From an uncultured Oscillospiraceae bacterium (GTDB lineage: Bacteria > Bacillota > Clostridia > Oscillospirales > Ruminococcaceae): a stretch of 64,000 nt of DNA. This document shows positions 9,470 to 17,322 of the stretch, in pieces. The stretch spans positions 1 to 64,000 of the forward strand of contig CAKSLI010000009.1 in assembly GCA_934466475.1 (NCBI GenBank), written 5' to 3'. A program made the position numbers and the translations under genes. Every line of letters starts with the position of its first letter. Position 1 is the first letter of the stretch. The notes below the pieces were generated by a model, which saw only the letters and a program-made list of their open reading frames with translations, did not search any database and was not told where the DNA came from.

Positions 9470-10219
9470 ATGGAACAGGAAAAAATAGAGCGCTGGCGCT
9501 ACCCGCGCTTTTTCACGGAGAATATATCCGAAACTGCGGCGGTGCTCGACCAGGAAGACTCCAGGCATGTTGCGCAGGTGCTCCGCATGAAGCCCGGAGA
9601 TATCGCGGTGATATGCGATGGAAAGGGTACCGACTACCTCGCGGAGCTGGAGAGCTCCGTGGGAGAGTGCGTGTTCAGGGTGCTGGAAAGCTCCCCGAAT
9701 CAGGCGGAGCCGAATGTGCATGTGCGGCTGTTTCAGGCTATGCCCAAGGGCGACAAAATGGATTTCATCGTTCAGAAAGCCGTTGAGTGCGGCGCATGCG
9801 AGGTGATACCCTTCCTGTCGAAGCGCTGCATTTCCCGCCCGGATAAAAAGCAGCTCGCAAAGAAGCGCGAGCGCTGGCAGCGCATAGCCTACGAAGCCGC
9901 AAAGCAGTGCGGCAGGGGAGTTATCCCGACCGTGGGCGAAACGCTCGAATTTTCGCAGCTGACGCAGGTAATATCACCGCAGGACACGCGCATATTATTC
10001 TATGAGTGCGCCGATGTCCCGCTGCGCGAGGCTGTCGCGGAATATTCCGGCAATGTCGATATCGTCATCGGAAGCGAGGGCGGCTTTGCTCCGGAGGAAG
10101 CGGAGCGGCTCGTCCAGGCGGGATTTGTCTGCGCCTCCCTCGGAAAGAGGATATTACGCTGTGAAACGGCTCCGATAGCGGCTATTTCGGTTTTGATGAA
10201 TCTGACAGGAAACATATAA
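9470..10219 (+). CDS. rsmE: 16S rRNA (uracil1498-N3)-methyltransferase RsmE
   Basis: A 249-residue SPOUT-class methyltransferase that modifies U1498 of 16S rRNA. The conserved core QAMPKGDKMDFIVQKAVECG, the basic CISRPDKKQLAKKRERW segment and the C-terminal knot motifs IGSEGGFAPEE and LGKRILRCETAPIAA (SAM site) are all present. The frame opens at 9449, but the ATG at 9470 has AGAGGAGA directly upstream and gives the family N-terminus. It probably ends the asp23-fakA-recG transcription unit. Confidence 0.93.
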   Translation: MEQEKIERWRYPRFFTENISETAAVLDQEDSRHVAQVLRMKPGDIAVICDGKGTDYLAELESSVGECVFRVLESSPNQAEPNVHVRLFQAMPKGDKMDFIVQKAVECGACEVIPFLSKRCISRPDKKQLAKKRERWQRIAYEAAKQCGRGVIPTVGETLEFSQLTQVISPQDTRILFYECADVPLREAVAEYSGNVDIVIGSEGGFAPEEAERLVQAGFVCASLGKRILRCETAPIAAISVLMNLTGNI

Positions 10220-10256
10220 TTTTTTTGGCACATCTGACTAATTTCTGCGACAACAC

Positions 10257-10285
10257 TTGAAAAAATACCGAAATGGGTATATACT
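10257..10285 (+). promoter_or_regulatory. sigma-A promoter of the small acidic protein
   Basis: TTGAAA (10257-10262), a 17-nt spacer, then TATACT (10280-10285). It lies about 70 nt upstream of the ATG at 10359, so the small anchored protein and probably the lipoprotein after it have their own transcript. Confidence 0.7.
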
Positions 10286-10358
10286 ATACAGTACGAGGAA
10301 AAAATATACTGCCGTGTTTTACGCGGCATCATGTTCAAAGCTATATGGAGGTATTGTC

Positions 10359-10652
10359 ATGAAGGGTTTAGGTATTGCTCTTGTCGGACTGCTCGCTATT
10401 GCAGGCGGCGTTGCTGCTGCTACCATCATCACAAAGAAGAAGCTCGAGAAGGAAAACGACGAGGACTACTATGATGACTGGGACGAGGCGTGGGACAGCG
10501 ATGACGCTGATTTCGACTTCGATGAGGACGAGGATATAACCGATTCCGCAAAGGCAGAGCCGGAGGAGGCTCCCGCCAAGGAAGAGATAAAGAAGACCGA
10601 CAGCGATATGGTCGAGGAGGAGAAGGCTCCTGAATCGGCTGAGGAGCTGTAA
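10359..10652 (+). CDS. small acidic membrane-anchored protein
   Basis: A 97-residue protein with one N-terminal hydrophobic helix (GLGIALVGLLAIAGGVAAATII, residues 3-24). A KKKLEK positive stop-transfer follows, then a very acidic tail dominated by Asp/Glu from residue 33 on. The topology suggests an N-out anchor with a cytoplasmic acidic tail. The ATG at 10359 is chosen because GGAGG (10347-10351) is correctly spaced; the longer frame has no ribosome site. A strong promoter lies upstream. No family is recognised. A low-complexity membrane-tethered adaptor or divalent-cation binder is a guess. Confidence 0.75.
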   Translation: MKGLGIALVGLLAIAGGVAAATIITKKKLEKENDEDYYDDWDEAWDSDDADFDFDEDEDITDSAKAEPEEAPAKEEIKKTDSDMVEEEKAPESAEEL

Positions 10653-10730
10653 GCTATACCGGGCGTTTATTACTGCGAATGGTGCGGTGGTGCGTAGGCA
10701 TTGCCGCATTTTGCTGTCAGGGGGGATATT

Positions 10731-11675
10731 ATGAGGAAATTCAGCGCGGCGGTCTGTCTGCTGTCGGCGGTCATGCTTTCTGGCTGCGCTGCGGATATGA
10801 GCGGCGGGATAACCGAGCAGCCCGCGTTCACTCTGCGCACGGCTGATGACAGCCTGCCGGAGCCGGAGGCTTCTGCGGAGGCGTCCGCGTCAGAGGAGAT
10901 ATCCGTTCTTTCCGGCACGCCGGAGGCTGCTGCCGTGGAGGCTCCCGCGGTGAATCCCGTTTCCGTGCTGGAGGGTCTTGGCAATGAGTACCTCAGCCTG
11001 CCGGATACCGGGCGGGTCTATATTTTCCGCGACACCGGAGAGCGCACCGACATAGACGGAGACGAGTGCCTGTGCGTCTCCTGCTATGACGAGGACGAGG
11101 GGACGCTCAGCTTTATCTGCGGCTTCTGGGTGAGCAGTGACGGAAACCGCGTATACCGGCAGGGGAACTTCGGTCATGTGCTTCTGCCGGAGGACAGGAG
11201 CCTCTCCGGATTCACGCCGGAGCAGTCCCCGGAGGAAGTAATGGCGCAGGCTAACGACATCTATTGCGCCGCCTGCGGACTTACCAGGTTTGACGGCAAT
11301 GCTCAGCCGCTGACCTCCGACCGGGGTTCCTTTTATCCCATGTCTGATAAGCGGCTTAACACACGTATAAAGCTGAATGCCGCGCTCGGCAGGTATTTCA
11401 CCGGAGAACTCCTGGAAACGCTGCTTTCCGGCTCTGACAACCTTATGGAGGACGATTCCGGCAGGCTGTACTGCCTGGAGTTCTTCGGCGGTATAGGCTA
11501 TATCGGCACGGATTATTCCCTCGCGGAGCTTTCGGAGGATACGGCCGTCTACAAGGCTGTGTCGAAATTCGAGCACGAGGAGGGGAAGGTCTCCGAAAAG
11601 GAATACACCCTTACAGCCGTTAAAACGCCGTCCGGCTGGAGGTTCTCGGAGTATCAGCTGCCTTTTTGTAAATGA
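10731..11675 (+). CDS. putative lipoprotein, unknown function
   Basis: A 314-residue predicted lipoprotein. The signal sequence MRKFSAAVCLLSAVMLSGC ends in a good lipobox (LSGC, Cys19). An acidic Ala/Glu/Ser linker runs to residue about 75, then a globular domain with no recognised family. The start is the ATG at 10731 with AGGGGGGAT upstream; the frame extends further but without a signal peptide. It follows the small acidic protein by 78 bp with no clear terminator, so the two are probably co-transcribed. It acts at the outer face of the cytoplasmic membrane. Confidence 0.7.
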   Translation: MRKFSAAVCLLSAVMLSGCAADMSGGITEQPAFTLRTADDSLPEPEASAEASASEEISVLSGTPEAAAVEAPAVNPVSVLEGLGNEYLSLPDTGRVYIFRDTGERTDIDGDECLCVSCYDEDEGTLSFICGFWVSSDGNRVYRQGNFGHVLLPEDRSLSGFTPEQSPEEVMAQANDIYCAACGLTRFDGNAQPLTSDRGSFYPMSDKRLNTRIKLNAALGRYFTGELLETLLSGSDNLMEDDSGRLYCLEFFGGIGYIGTDYSLAELSEDTAVYKAVSKFEHEEGKVSEKEYTLTAVKTPSGWRFSEYQLPFCK

Positions 11676-11911
11676 TACCGCAAAAGACTGAAAAGATTTT
11701 CTGAGTCCGCCTGCCCGTCCTAGTGGACTTTGGTTTATCAGCTTTTGTTTTTTGTCTTTAGTTTAATAGTAAGATGTGCAAAAATTCAAAACAAGAATTG
11801 AAGAAACTTAAAAACAAGTTTTAAAGAAACTTAAAAACTGGACGAAGTCTTGCTGAAAGCGGCTTCATGTTGTTTTAGCTCCGCCGCGGAGCGGTATCGC
11901 CTTATATTTCC

Positions 11912-11937
11912 GGAGGGTCATGCCCTCCTTTTCTTTT
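11912..11937 (+). terminator. rho-independent terminator
   Basis: GGAGGG, loop TCATG, CCCTCC, then TTTTCTTTT. It separates the lipoprotein transcript, or a small RNA, from the GntR-ABC operon promoter 30 bp downstream. Confidence 0.75.
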
Positions 11938-11968
11938 GCAAAAAACACAAAAAAATTACTTGTATCTA

Positions 11969-11997
11969 TTGACAAAAGGAAATGTATGTGCTATAAT
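11969..11997 (+). promoter_or_regulatory. consensus sigma-A promoter of the gntR-ABC operon
   Basis: TTGACA (11969-11974), 17 nt, TATAAT (11992-11997): a perfect consensus match at ideal spacing. Such a strong promoter normally needs repression, consistent with the palindrome just after it. Confidence 0.9.
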
Positions 11998-12019
11998 AAC
12001 TGTACCAACACAGATAATA

Positions 12020-12034
12020 CAGTTGATACAACTG
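12020..12034 (+). promoter_or_regulatory. probable GntR operator
   Basis: CAGTTG-ATA-CAACTG is a perfect 6-bp-arm palindrome starting about 15 nt beyond the expected transcription start and ending 24 nt before the gntR ATG. The position is typical for autorepression by a YtrA-type GntR regulator. The related half-site sequence GATACA recurs beside it. Confidence 0.55.
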
Positions 12035-12058
12035 ATACACTTGAAAGGAGGTCAGGAA

Positions 12059-12436
12059 ATGCTCAACATAAGGCTGGAGGGTAAGCTGCCTATATACGAG
12101 CAGCTCTACAATGGGATAGCCCGGCTGATATCTTCCGGGGAGATGAAGCCTGACGAGCGCCTGCCGGCGGTCCGCGAGGTGGCAAAGCAGTTCGGGATAA
12201 ACCCGAATACGGTGCAGAAATCCTATGCACAGCTTGAGCAGGCAGGGCTGATATACTCCATTCCCGCCAAGGGGAGCTACGTTTCATCCGAGGACGGCGC
12301 CACAGGCGCGCTTAAGCAGGAGGCGCTCCGCCGGACGGAGCAGGAAATGGAGTGCGCGTTCCGGGCGGGGATATTACGCGCGGATATAGAGGCGCTCACA
12401 GAAAAAATATGGGGAAGGAATGGTGATGATATATGA
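12059..12436 (+). CDS. GntR family (YtrA-type) transcriptional regulator
   Basis: A 125-residue short GntR regulator: an N-terminal winged HTH (PIYEQLYNGIARLI, then PAVREVAKQFGINPNTVQKSY at residues about 38-58 with the GntR signature) plus a brief C-terminal helical tail. This is the YtrA subfamily that controls ABC transporter operons. Start at the ATG at 12059 after AAAGGAGG; the longer upstream frame would include the promoter and is rejected. Its stop overlaps the ABC ATPase ATG (ATGA). It is probably autoregulated through the palindrome at 12020-12034. Confidence 0.93.
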   Translation: MLNIRLEGKLPIYEQLYNGIARLISSGEMKPDERLPAVREVAKQFGINPNTVQKSYAQLEQAGLIYSIPAKGSYVSSEDGATGALKQEALRRTEQEMECAFRAGILRADIEALTEKIWGRNGDDI

Positions 12437-13335
12437 TCGAGGTTAAGAACGCGGTAATGCGCTTTGATGACAGGAACGCCCTTGACGGCGTGACCCTGAC
12501 TATCCCGGAGGGCTGCGCCTACGGGCTCCTGGGTTCCAACGGCGCGGGAAAATCCACGCTTATGCGGGCGCTTTCCGGAATATACCGGCTGAGCAGCGGC
12601 GAGATACTGATAGACGGTCAGCCGGTCTACGATAACGCACGGCTGAAGGAGCGCGTGTTCTTCATCAATGATGAGACGGTGCAGTTCAACGCGATGACCC
12701 TCACGGAGATGAAGCAGTACTACAAGAGCTTTTACGGCAGCTTCTCAGAGGAGCTCTGGGAGAAGCTGTATTCCACGCTGAAGCTCCCGCTGAAAAAGCG
12801 GCTGAGCACGTTCTCAAAGGGCATGAAGCGGCAGGCGGCGGTGATATGCGGCATAGCGTGCAGAACTCCCTACCTGTTCCTTGACGAGGCGTTCGATGGA
12901 CTTGACCCCACCATGCGCATAATCGTGAAGCAGATGCTGATAGATGCCATGATGGACACTAAACTGACAGTAATATTCAGCTCCCACAATCTCGGGGAGA
13001 TAGACGAGTTCTGCGACCGCGTTGGACTGCTCCATGCCGGAAAGGTCGTGTTCGACCGCGAGCTCGACAGCGTAAAGGGAAGCGTGTTCAAGATACAGAC
13101 CTCATTTGAGCAGCACGTCACAAAGGAGCAGCTTGAATCCGAGGGCGTGGATATCCTGCACATTGAGGAGAACGGAAGCGTGCTCCACATCATCGCAAGA
13201 GGAGACCGCGAGAAGATACGCTCGGCGGTGGAGAAGCACTCGCCGAAGCTGTACGACGAGATACCGCTTTCCCTGGAGGAAATATTCGTCTACGAAATGG
13301 AGGGATTAGGCTATGACAGCTCAAAGCTCGGCTAA
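12433..13335 (+). CDS. ABC transporter ATP-binding protein
   Basis: A 300-residue ATPase. Walker A GSNGAGKST (residues about 34-42), a degenerate ABC signature FSKGMKRQAAV near 122, Walker B YLFLDEAFDGLD near 147 and the switch histidine in SSHNLGEID are present. A C-terminal extension of about 75 residues resembles the YtrB/drug-export ATPases. It starts by ATGA overlap with gntR, and its last 23 bp overlap the permease start, so all three are one coupled operon. It energises the permease encoded next. Confidence 0.93.
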   Translation: MIEVKNAVMRFDDRNALDGVTLTIPEGCAYGLLGSNGAGKSTLMRALSGIYRLSSGEILIDGQPVYDNARLKERVFFINDETVQFNAMTLTEMKQYYKSFYGSFSEELWEKLYSTLKLPLKKRLSTFSKGMKRQAAVICGIACRTPYLFLDEAFDGLDPTMRIIVKQMLIDAMMDTKLTVIFSSHNLGEIDEFCDRVGLLHAGKVVFDRELDSVKGSVFKIQTSFEQHVTKEQLESEGVDILHIEENGSVLHIIARGDREKIRSAVEKHSPKLYDEIPLSLEEIFVYEMEGLGYDSSKLG

Positions 13336-15682
13336 CGGCGCATTTTACAAGTTCCTGCCGTACTACCGCAACAAGCTCAGGAACCTCAGACCCCAGTTCA
13401 TCATGAGCGTTATTTTCGGCGTTCTCAGCTATCCGCTTGTTGCGGGGATATTTATACCAATGTGTCAGGCGTTCGTCAGGAACGGCCGTCTCTGGGACTT
13501 AGTGGCGGCGCAGGATTATGATCAGAATACCGCTGAATATATTGCATACGAGGCGGCGGGACGTGACCTCAGACTGTTGGAGTCACTGGCGATAACGGCT
13601 GTTGTTATCGGCGTCCTCTGCCTTATGGGAATGTTCGTATTCACGTTTGTGACTACGGTGAAGAGTTTCCGGTACCTCTACAACAAGAACGTTGTTGATA
13701 TGGACTATTCGCTCCCCGTGAGCCACGAAACGCGATTCTTCGGCGACCTTGCGGCGGTGTTCACTGTGAACATTCTCCCGCACCTGATTTCTATATTACT
13801 AGGAGTAATACTGTTTCAATTCTGCGACATGTCGGAAATGTCGCCCATGGCAGATTCGCTGTTCATGATAATTCCGGCGGCGTTCACCGGGCTTTTCGCG
13901 TGCATAATGGAGATCGCGCTGACACTGCTGATGCTTTCGTTCTGCGGCAGAATGGCGGAAGCCTGCATTTATCCGATACTCGTGAATTTCGCGATACCGT
14001 TGATACACTGCATGGGGCTTTCCCTCATTGAAACCGGAGTTTACGGCAGCGTTGTGGAAATCAGCACGTTGGGCATGACGGCAGGCTCGCTGTATCCCAT
14101 GACAGCTTCTTCCCCGCTTGGAATGATAATCATGACGTTCTATTCCGCAGCAGTGAACGGTCATGTGGATAACATAGGCGATGTTGCGCCGATATTCCGC
14201 CCGGAGTACGGTATACCCGCTCTGCTGGTGACGCTTGCCTGCATTGCGGGGGCGTATTTCCTGATAAAATACCGCCGTGCGGAGCGCGTTGGAATGCCCT
14301 ACGTCTACAAGGGAATGAGTCTCGTTATCCCCGGAGTTGTGATATTCGCGGTGACTGTTACGGTCAGCTGTACGATATCCTCCATAATTCGCGGTGATTA
14401 TGAAGCTTATTATTCCTACACTCCGGACGTTTCCGGAATCATTATCGGCACGGTCATCGCAACGTTCATCATGTATATCATCATGGACCTGATAAGCGGC
14501 CGCGGCTTCCGGAAATTCTACCTGACCGCCGCAAAATGGGCGGGGACCCTCGGCGTAAGCGTGCTGATATGCGTTCTGCTGAACCTGTCCAACGGCTTTG
14601 GCGCGGCGTATTACGTTCCGGCTCCGTCTGAGGTGAAGTCCGTGGAGTTAAGCTATAACGACCGCAATAGTTCTGCCGGTGCAGATTATTTCCGATTCAC
14701 CGCGTACAGCGGCGATACGGACCTGCTGGAGCTTGTAAATGAGATCCACGGCGATATCCCGAAGCACCCTGATGACGGCATATCCAAGAACTGCTCCGTA
14801 TCGTTCCAGTACACGCTTAAGGATGGCAGGACGCTGGCAAGATACTACTACGTCACAGATGAGCTCTTTAATGACATACGCAGCCGGGTACTTATTCCGG
14901 GAGCGTGGTATGCAAGCAACTGTGCGAACATCGAAGGTTATGTAAAGGACGGCTTCCTGATAGATTCGATACAGTTCACCGGCGGAGACCAGGTGGCGCA
15001 AAACATCGATACGGGCGCATTCCTTGAGGCATACCGCCAGGACTGTCAGAAGCTCACGCCTGACTTCGTTCAGAATAATGAGAGCTGGAAGAGCGATTAT
15101 GTAAAGGTTACTATGATGAAGTGGGACGACAATGACGTCCACGGCTATGAGTGGGAGTATCTGACGATATACGACTGGATGGACAGCACGATCTCTCTGC
15201 TGAACGAGTGGGGCGTGAACCTGTGGGATCAGTTTGATCCGGAGAATTATGGATCCGCCTTTATAGTTAAGAGGAACGGGAGCAGCTTTGATATCTCGGA
15301 GATGCTGGCTCAGTCCGAGGGAATACCCTATGAGACCTACCTTGAGCAGTCGCGTGGCGCATACGCTGACGGCGAGGATTACTCCATGGGCATATCATAC
15401 GGCAGGGTGTCCACCAATGACCAGGAGCTTAAGAAGCTGTTAGATGTCAGCGGCAACGAATACACAGGGAAAGACGGATATCAGATAGTGCTGTGCAATG
15501 CTTCAAACTGGCTGGAGTACATTGACGGCATGGACGACAGCTCGAAATCCAATATATTTACCGTTCCGCAGGCATACAGCGCAGAGGCAGAGAAGCTTCT
15601 AGCTGATAACCTGGTGTATGAAGCGCCCGAAACCACAGAAGATAATTCCACATCAGACATTCCGGTTCTGGAATCTGAATGA
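13313..15682 (+). CDS. ABC-2 type permease with large C-terminal extracytoplasmic domain
   Basis: A 789-residue membrane protein. The N-terminal half (residues about 25-440) holds around ten hydrophobic segments, including FIMSVIFGVLSYPLVAGIFI, LAITAVVIGVLCLMGMFVF and later LISILLGVILF and WAGTLGVSVLICVLLNL. The C-terminal ~340 residues are soluble, starting after YYVPAPSEVKSVELSYND, and resemble the DUF6449-type domain found on Clostridia ABC permeases (recalled, not searched). It partners the preceding ATPase and is likely an exporter or antimicrobial-resistance transporter; the substrate is unknown. The start ATG at 13313 lies inside the ATPase gene. A strong terminator follows at 15717. 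Confidence 0.85.
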   Translation: MTAQSSANGAFYKFLPYYRNKLRNLRPQFIMSVIFGVLSYPLVAGIFIPMCQAFVRNGRLWDLVAAQDYDQNTAEYIAYEAAGRDLRLLESLAITAVVIGVLCLMGMFVFTFVTTVKSFRYLYNKNVVDMDYSLPVSHETRFFGDLAAVFTVNILPHLISILLGVILFQFCDMSEMSPMADSLFMIIPAAFTGLFACIMEIALTLLMLSFCGRMAEACIYPILVNFAIPLIHCMGLSLIETGVYGSVVEISTLGMTAGSLYPMTASSPLGMIIMTFYSAAVNGHVDNIGDVAPIFRPEYGIPALLVTLACIAGAYFLIKYRRAERVGMPYVYKGMSLVIPGVVIFAVTVTVSCTISSIIRGDYEAYYSYTPDVSGIIIGTVIATFIMYIIMDLISGRGFRKFYLTAAKWAGTLGVSVLICVLLNLSNGFGAAYYVPAPSEVKSVELSYNDRNSSAGADYFRFTAYSGDTDLLELVNEIHGDIPKHPDDGISKNCSVSFQYTLKDGRTLARYYYVTDELFNDIRSRVLIPGAWYASNCANIEGYVKDGFLIDSIQFTGGDQVAQNIDTGAFLEAYRQDCQKLTPDFVQNNESWKSDYVKVTMMKWDDNDVHGYEWEYLTIYDWMDSTISLLNEWGVNLWDQFDPENYGSAFIVKRNGSSFDISEMLAQSEGIPYETYLEQSRGAYADGEDYSMGISYGRVSTNDQELKKLLDVSGNEYTGKDGYQIVLCNASNWLEYIDGMDDSSKSNIFTVPQAYSAEAEKLLADNLVYEAPETTEDNSTSDIPVLESE

Positions 15683-15716
15683 TCCGATAACCAACCTTCC
15701 CCCAATATATAGAGGA

Positions 15717-15747
15717 CGCCCGGTTCCGATAAGGAACCGGGCGTTTT
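15717..15747 (+). terminator. rho-independent terminator of the ABC operon
   Basis: A perfect 11-bp stem (CGCCCGGTTCC / GGAACCGGGCG), loop GATAA, followed by TTTTCG. It isolates the ABC operon from the flagellar operon promoter. Confidence 0.9.
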
Positions 15748-15985
15748 CGTCTGCGAAAAAGTACTGCTAAATTCAGCTGATGTCAGACGAATTTGTAAAA
15801 AACTGTTTGAGTAACTTCTTATCTTAGTACAGAATAGAGAAAATGTAACGTGCGTTTTGTATTCTTTTCACAAAATATGCCAGAAAATTGTCAGATTGTA
15901 CAATAATTGATTACAGCTTGTCGAAGAATAGCATAAAATTGTGATAAATTTTTACATCTGGTAGAAAAATCTGATAAAAAAATTG

Positions 15986-16014
15986 TTGCATTATGAGCTG
16001 AAATGGTGTATAAT
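15986..16014 (+). promoter_or_regulatory. sigma-A promoter of the flagellar/chemotaxis operon
   Basis: TTGCAT (15986-15991), a 17-nt spacer and TATAAT (16009-16014); a second TATAAT follows immediately at 16015-16020. This is a housekeeping promoter, as for the fla/che operon of Bacillus, with fliA carried inside the operon. A leader of about 65 nt precedes flgB. Confidence 0.8.
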
Positions 16015-16032
16015 TATAATACGAATATCTAT

Positions 16033-16067
16033 GCGGTGTACTATGCCCTTATGTAGGCATACTCCGC
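16033..16067 (+). promoter_or_regulatory. leader hairpin in the flagellar operon 5' UTR
   Basis: Inner stem TATGCC/GGCATA (16042-16047, 16056-16061), and after an asymmetric internal loop an outer stem GCGG/CCGC (16033-16036, 16064-16067). It ends 18 nt before the flgB ATG, close enough to affect ribosome access. No riboswitch class is recognised. Confidence 0.45.
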
Positions 16068-16085
16068 TGACAGTGAGGTACATAT

Positions 16086-16451
16086 ATGGCTCTTTTCGAT
16101 ACAAATGCTTTCCGCGTTACCGAGCAGGGGCTGTCCGTTCTCTGGCAGAAGCAGCAGATAATCTCCCAGAATATCGCCAACGCAGACACTCCGGACTACA
16201 ACTGCAAATACCTTGACTTTGCCGGCATACTCCGGGACAAGCTGCGTTCCAACGGCACAGTGGACGTTGAGCTGAACCTCGTTCAGAGGCTGTTCATCGA
16301 CCGCAATACAGAGGATCAGCCTGACGGCAATAACGTTGACAACGACGTTCAGCAGGCGGAGCTCGCAAAGGCGCAGATCCAGTACGACGCGCTGATAAAT
16401 TCCATGAACGGCAACTTCTCCCGCGTGAGAACTGCCATGACGACCAAGTGA
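16086..16451 (+). CDS. flgB: flagellar basal-body rod protein FlgB
   Basis: A 121-residue proximal rod protein, exported by the flagellar type III system. The N-terminal rod motif QQIISQNIANADTPDYNCKY (residues about 20-39) and the C-terminal heptad helix (ELAKAQIQYDALINSMNGNF) are typical. First gene of the 26-kb flagellar operon, 66 nt after the predicted promoter start and 12 bp before flgC. Length is normal. Confidence 0.94.
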   Translation: MALFDTNAFRVTEQGLSVLWQKQQIISQNIANADTPDYNCKYLDFAGILRDKLRSNGTVDVELNLVQRLFIDRNTEDQPDGNNVDNDVQQAELAKAQIQYDALINSMNGNFSRVRTAMTTK

Positions 16452-16463
16452 CGGAGGTAATAT

Positions 16464-16922
16464 ATGGCATTCCTGAGTTCGCTTAATGTTCCGCTCTCCG
16501 GCATGACCGCCGAGAGATTCAGGCTGGATATAATCTCACAGAACATCGCCAACGCCGACAATGTTGCCACACGGCCGGAGGACGCGTACAAGCGCCAGAT
16601 GGTGGTTTTCGGCGAGGACAAGGTGTTCAAGAAGATACTCTACACCAAGCTGGAGACCGGCGAGGCTCACCTCCAGAACTACGTAAAGTACCGCGGCGTT
16701 GAGGCAAAGGCGGTCGTTGACGACCCCACCCCCGCCGAGCCGGTTTACTCCCCGAACCACCCGCTGGCGGACGAGTACGGCTATGTGTACGAATCCAACG
16801 TAGACGTTGCCACCGAGCAGCTTGACGCTACCGAGGCGGAGAACATGTACTCCGCAAATCTCGCAGTGTTCGAGGTAATAAAGACGATGGCGACCAAGGC
16901 TCTCAACATCGGCAAGGGCTGA
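16464..16922 (+). CDS. flgC: flagellar basal-body rod protein FlgC
   Basis: A 152-residue proximal rod protein. SGMTAERFRLDIISQNIANAD at the N-terminus, PNHPLADEYGYVYESNVDVATE in the middle and the helical C-terminus ENMYSANLAVFEVIKTMATKALNIGKG are the FlgC signatures. It follows flgB by 12 bp with GACGGAGGT as ribosome site and precedes fliE, the usual order. Confidence 0.95.
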   Translation: MAFLSSLNVPLSGMTAERFRLDIISQNIANADNVATRPEDAYKRQMVVFGEDKVFKKILYTKLETGEAHLQNYVKYRGVEAKAVVDDPTPAEPVYSPNHPLADEYGYVYESNVDVATEQLDATEAENMYSANLAVFEVIKTMATKALNIGKG

Positions 16923-16945
16923 TATCTGAAAGGAACTGACGCACA

Positions 16946-17275
16946 ATGACTGATATAGTTGCAATGAATACCCTCGGCACCATGAAGCCAATGGAGCCCA
17001 TGACTCCGATGGGTACAGACAAATCAAACCAGAAATATGCTGTGAACGTTGAGGACGCTTCATTCCTGGATATTTTCCGCGGAATGGTGGACAGCGTTGT
17101 TGAAACAAACGAGCAGGTAGACCGCGACGCGATCGACCTCATGCTCGGAAATATTGACGATCTGGCGCAGGTGCAGGCGAACATCACCAAGGCGGCGACC
17201 GCAGTCGAGCTGCTCGTTACCGTCAAGAACGAGGCGCTGAGCGCTTACAACACGATCATCAATATGCAGGTTTAA
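16946..17275 (+). CDS. fliE: flagellar hook-basal body complex protein FliE
   Basis: A 109-residue rod adaptor linking the MS ring to the rod. The conserved C-terminal part is clear: FRGMVDSVVETNEQVDRDAI, LAQVQANITKAATAVELLVTVKNEALSAYNTIINMQV. The N-terminus is a Met/Pro-rich variable stretch (MKPMEPMTPMGTD). Follows flgC and precedes fliF, as in other Firmicutes. Confidence 0.92.
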   Translation: MTDIVAMNTLGTMKPMEPMTPMGTDKSNQKYAVNVEDASFLDIFRGMVDSVVETNEQVDRDAIDLMLGNIDDLAQVQANITKAATAVELLVTVKNEALSAYNTIINMQV

Positions 17276-17322
17276 GCCTGCGGCTGTTTAACAGCACTAA
17301 ACTTCGGAGGTCGTCCTAATAA

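Larger units (their letters stand above)
11676..12058 (+). other. 383-bp intergenic region with repeats and hairpins
   Basis: No convincing gene. It contains two direct copies of AAGAAACTTAAAAAC (about 11801-11815 and 11824-11838). A perfect hairpin GCTCCGC-C-GCGGAGC lies at 11878-11892, followed by a strong rho-independent terminator at 11912-11937, then the gntR promoter. A terminator 236 bp beyond the lipoprotein stop means the transcript has either a long structured 3' end or an unannotated small RNA. Confidence 0.5.
15748..16085 (+). other. AT-rich regulatory region upstream of the flagellar operon
   Basis: No gene. It holds the flagellar promoter (15986-16014), a leader hairpin (16033-16067) and one copy of ATTACAGCTTGTCGAA at about 15911-15926. 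The last is shared with the intergenic element near 50683 and, in part, with 49304-49315. Confidence 0.6.

Noticed and set aside
15886..15905. CodY-like box upstream of the flagellar promoter
   Set aside because: Only about 10 of 15 positions fit the AATTTTCWGAAAATT consensus, not better than expected in AT-rich DNA.
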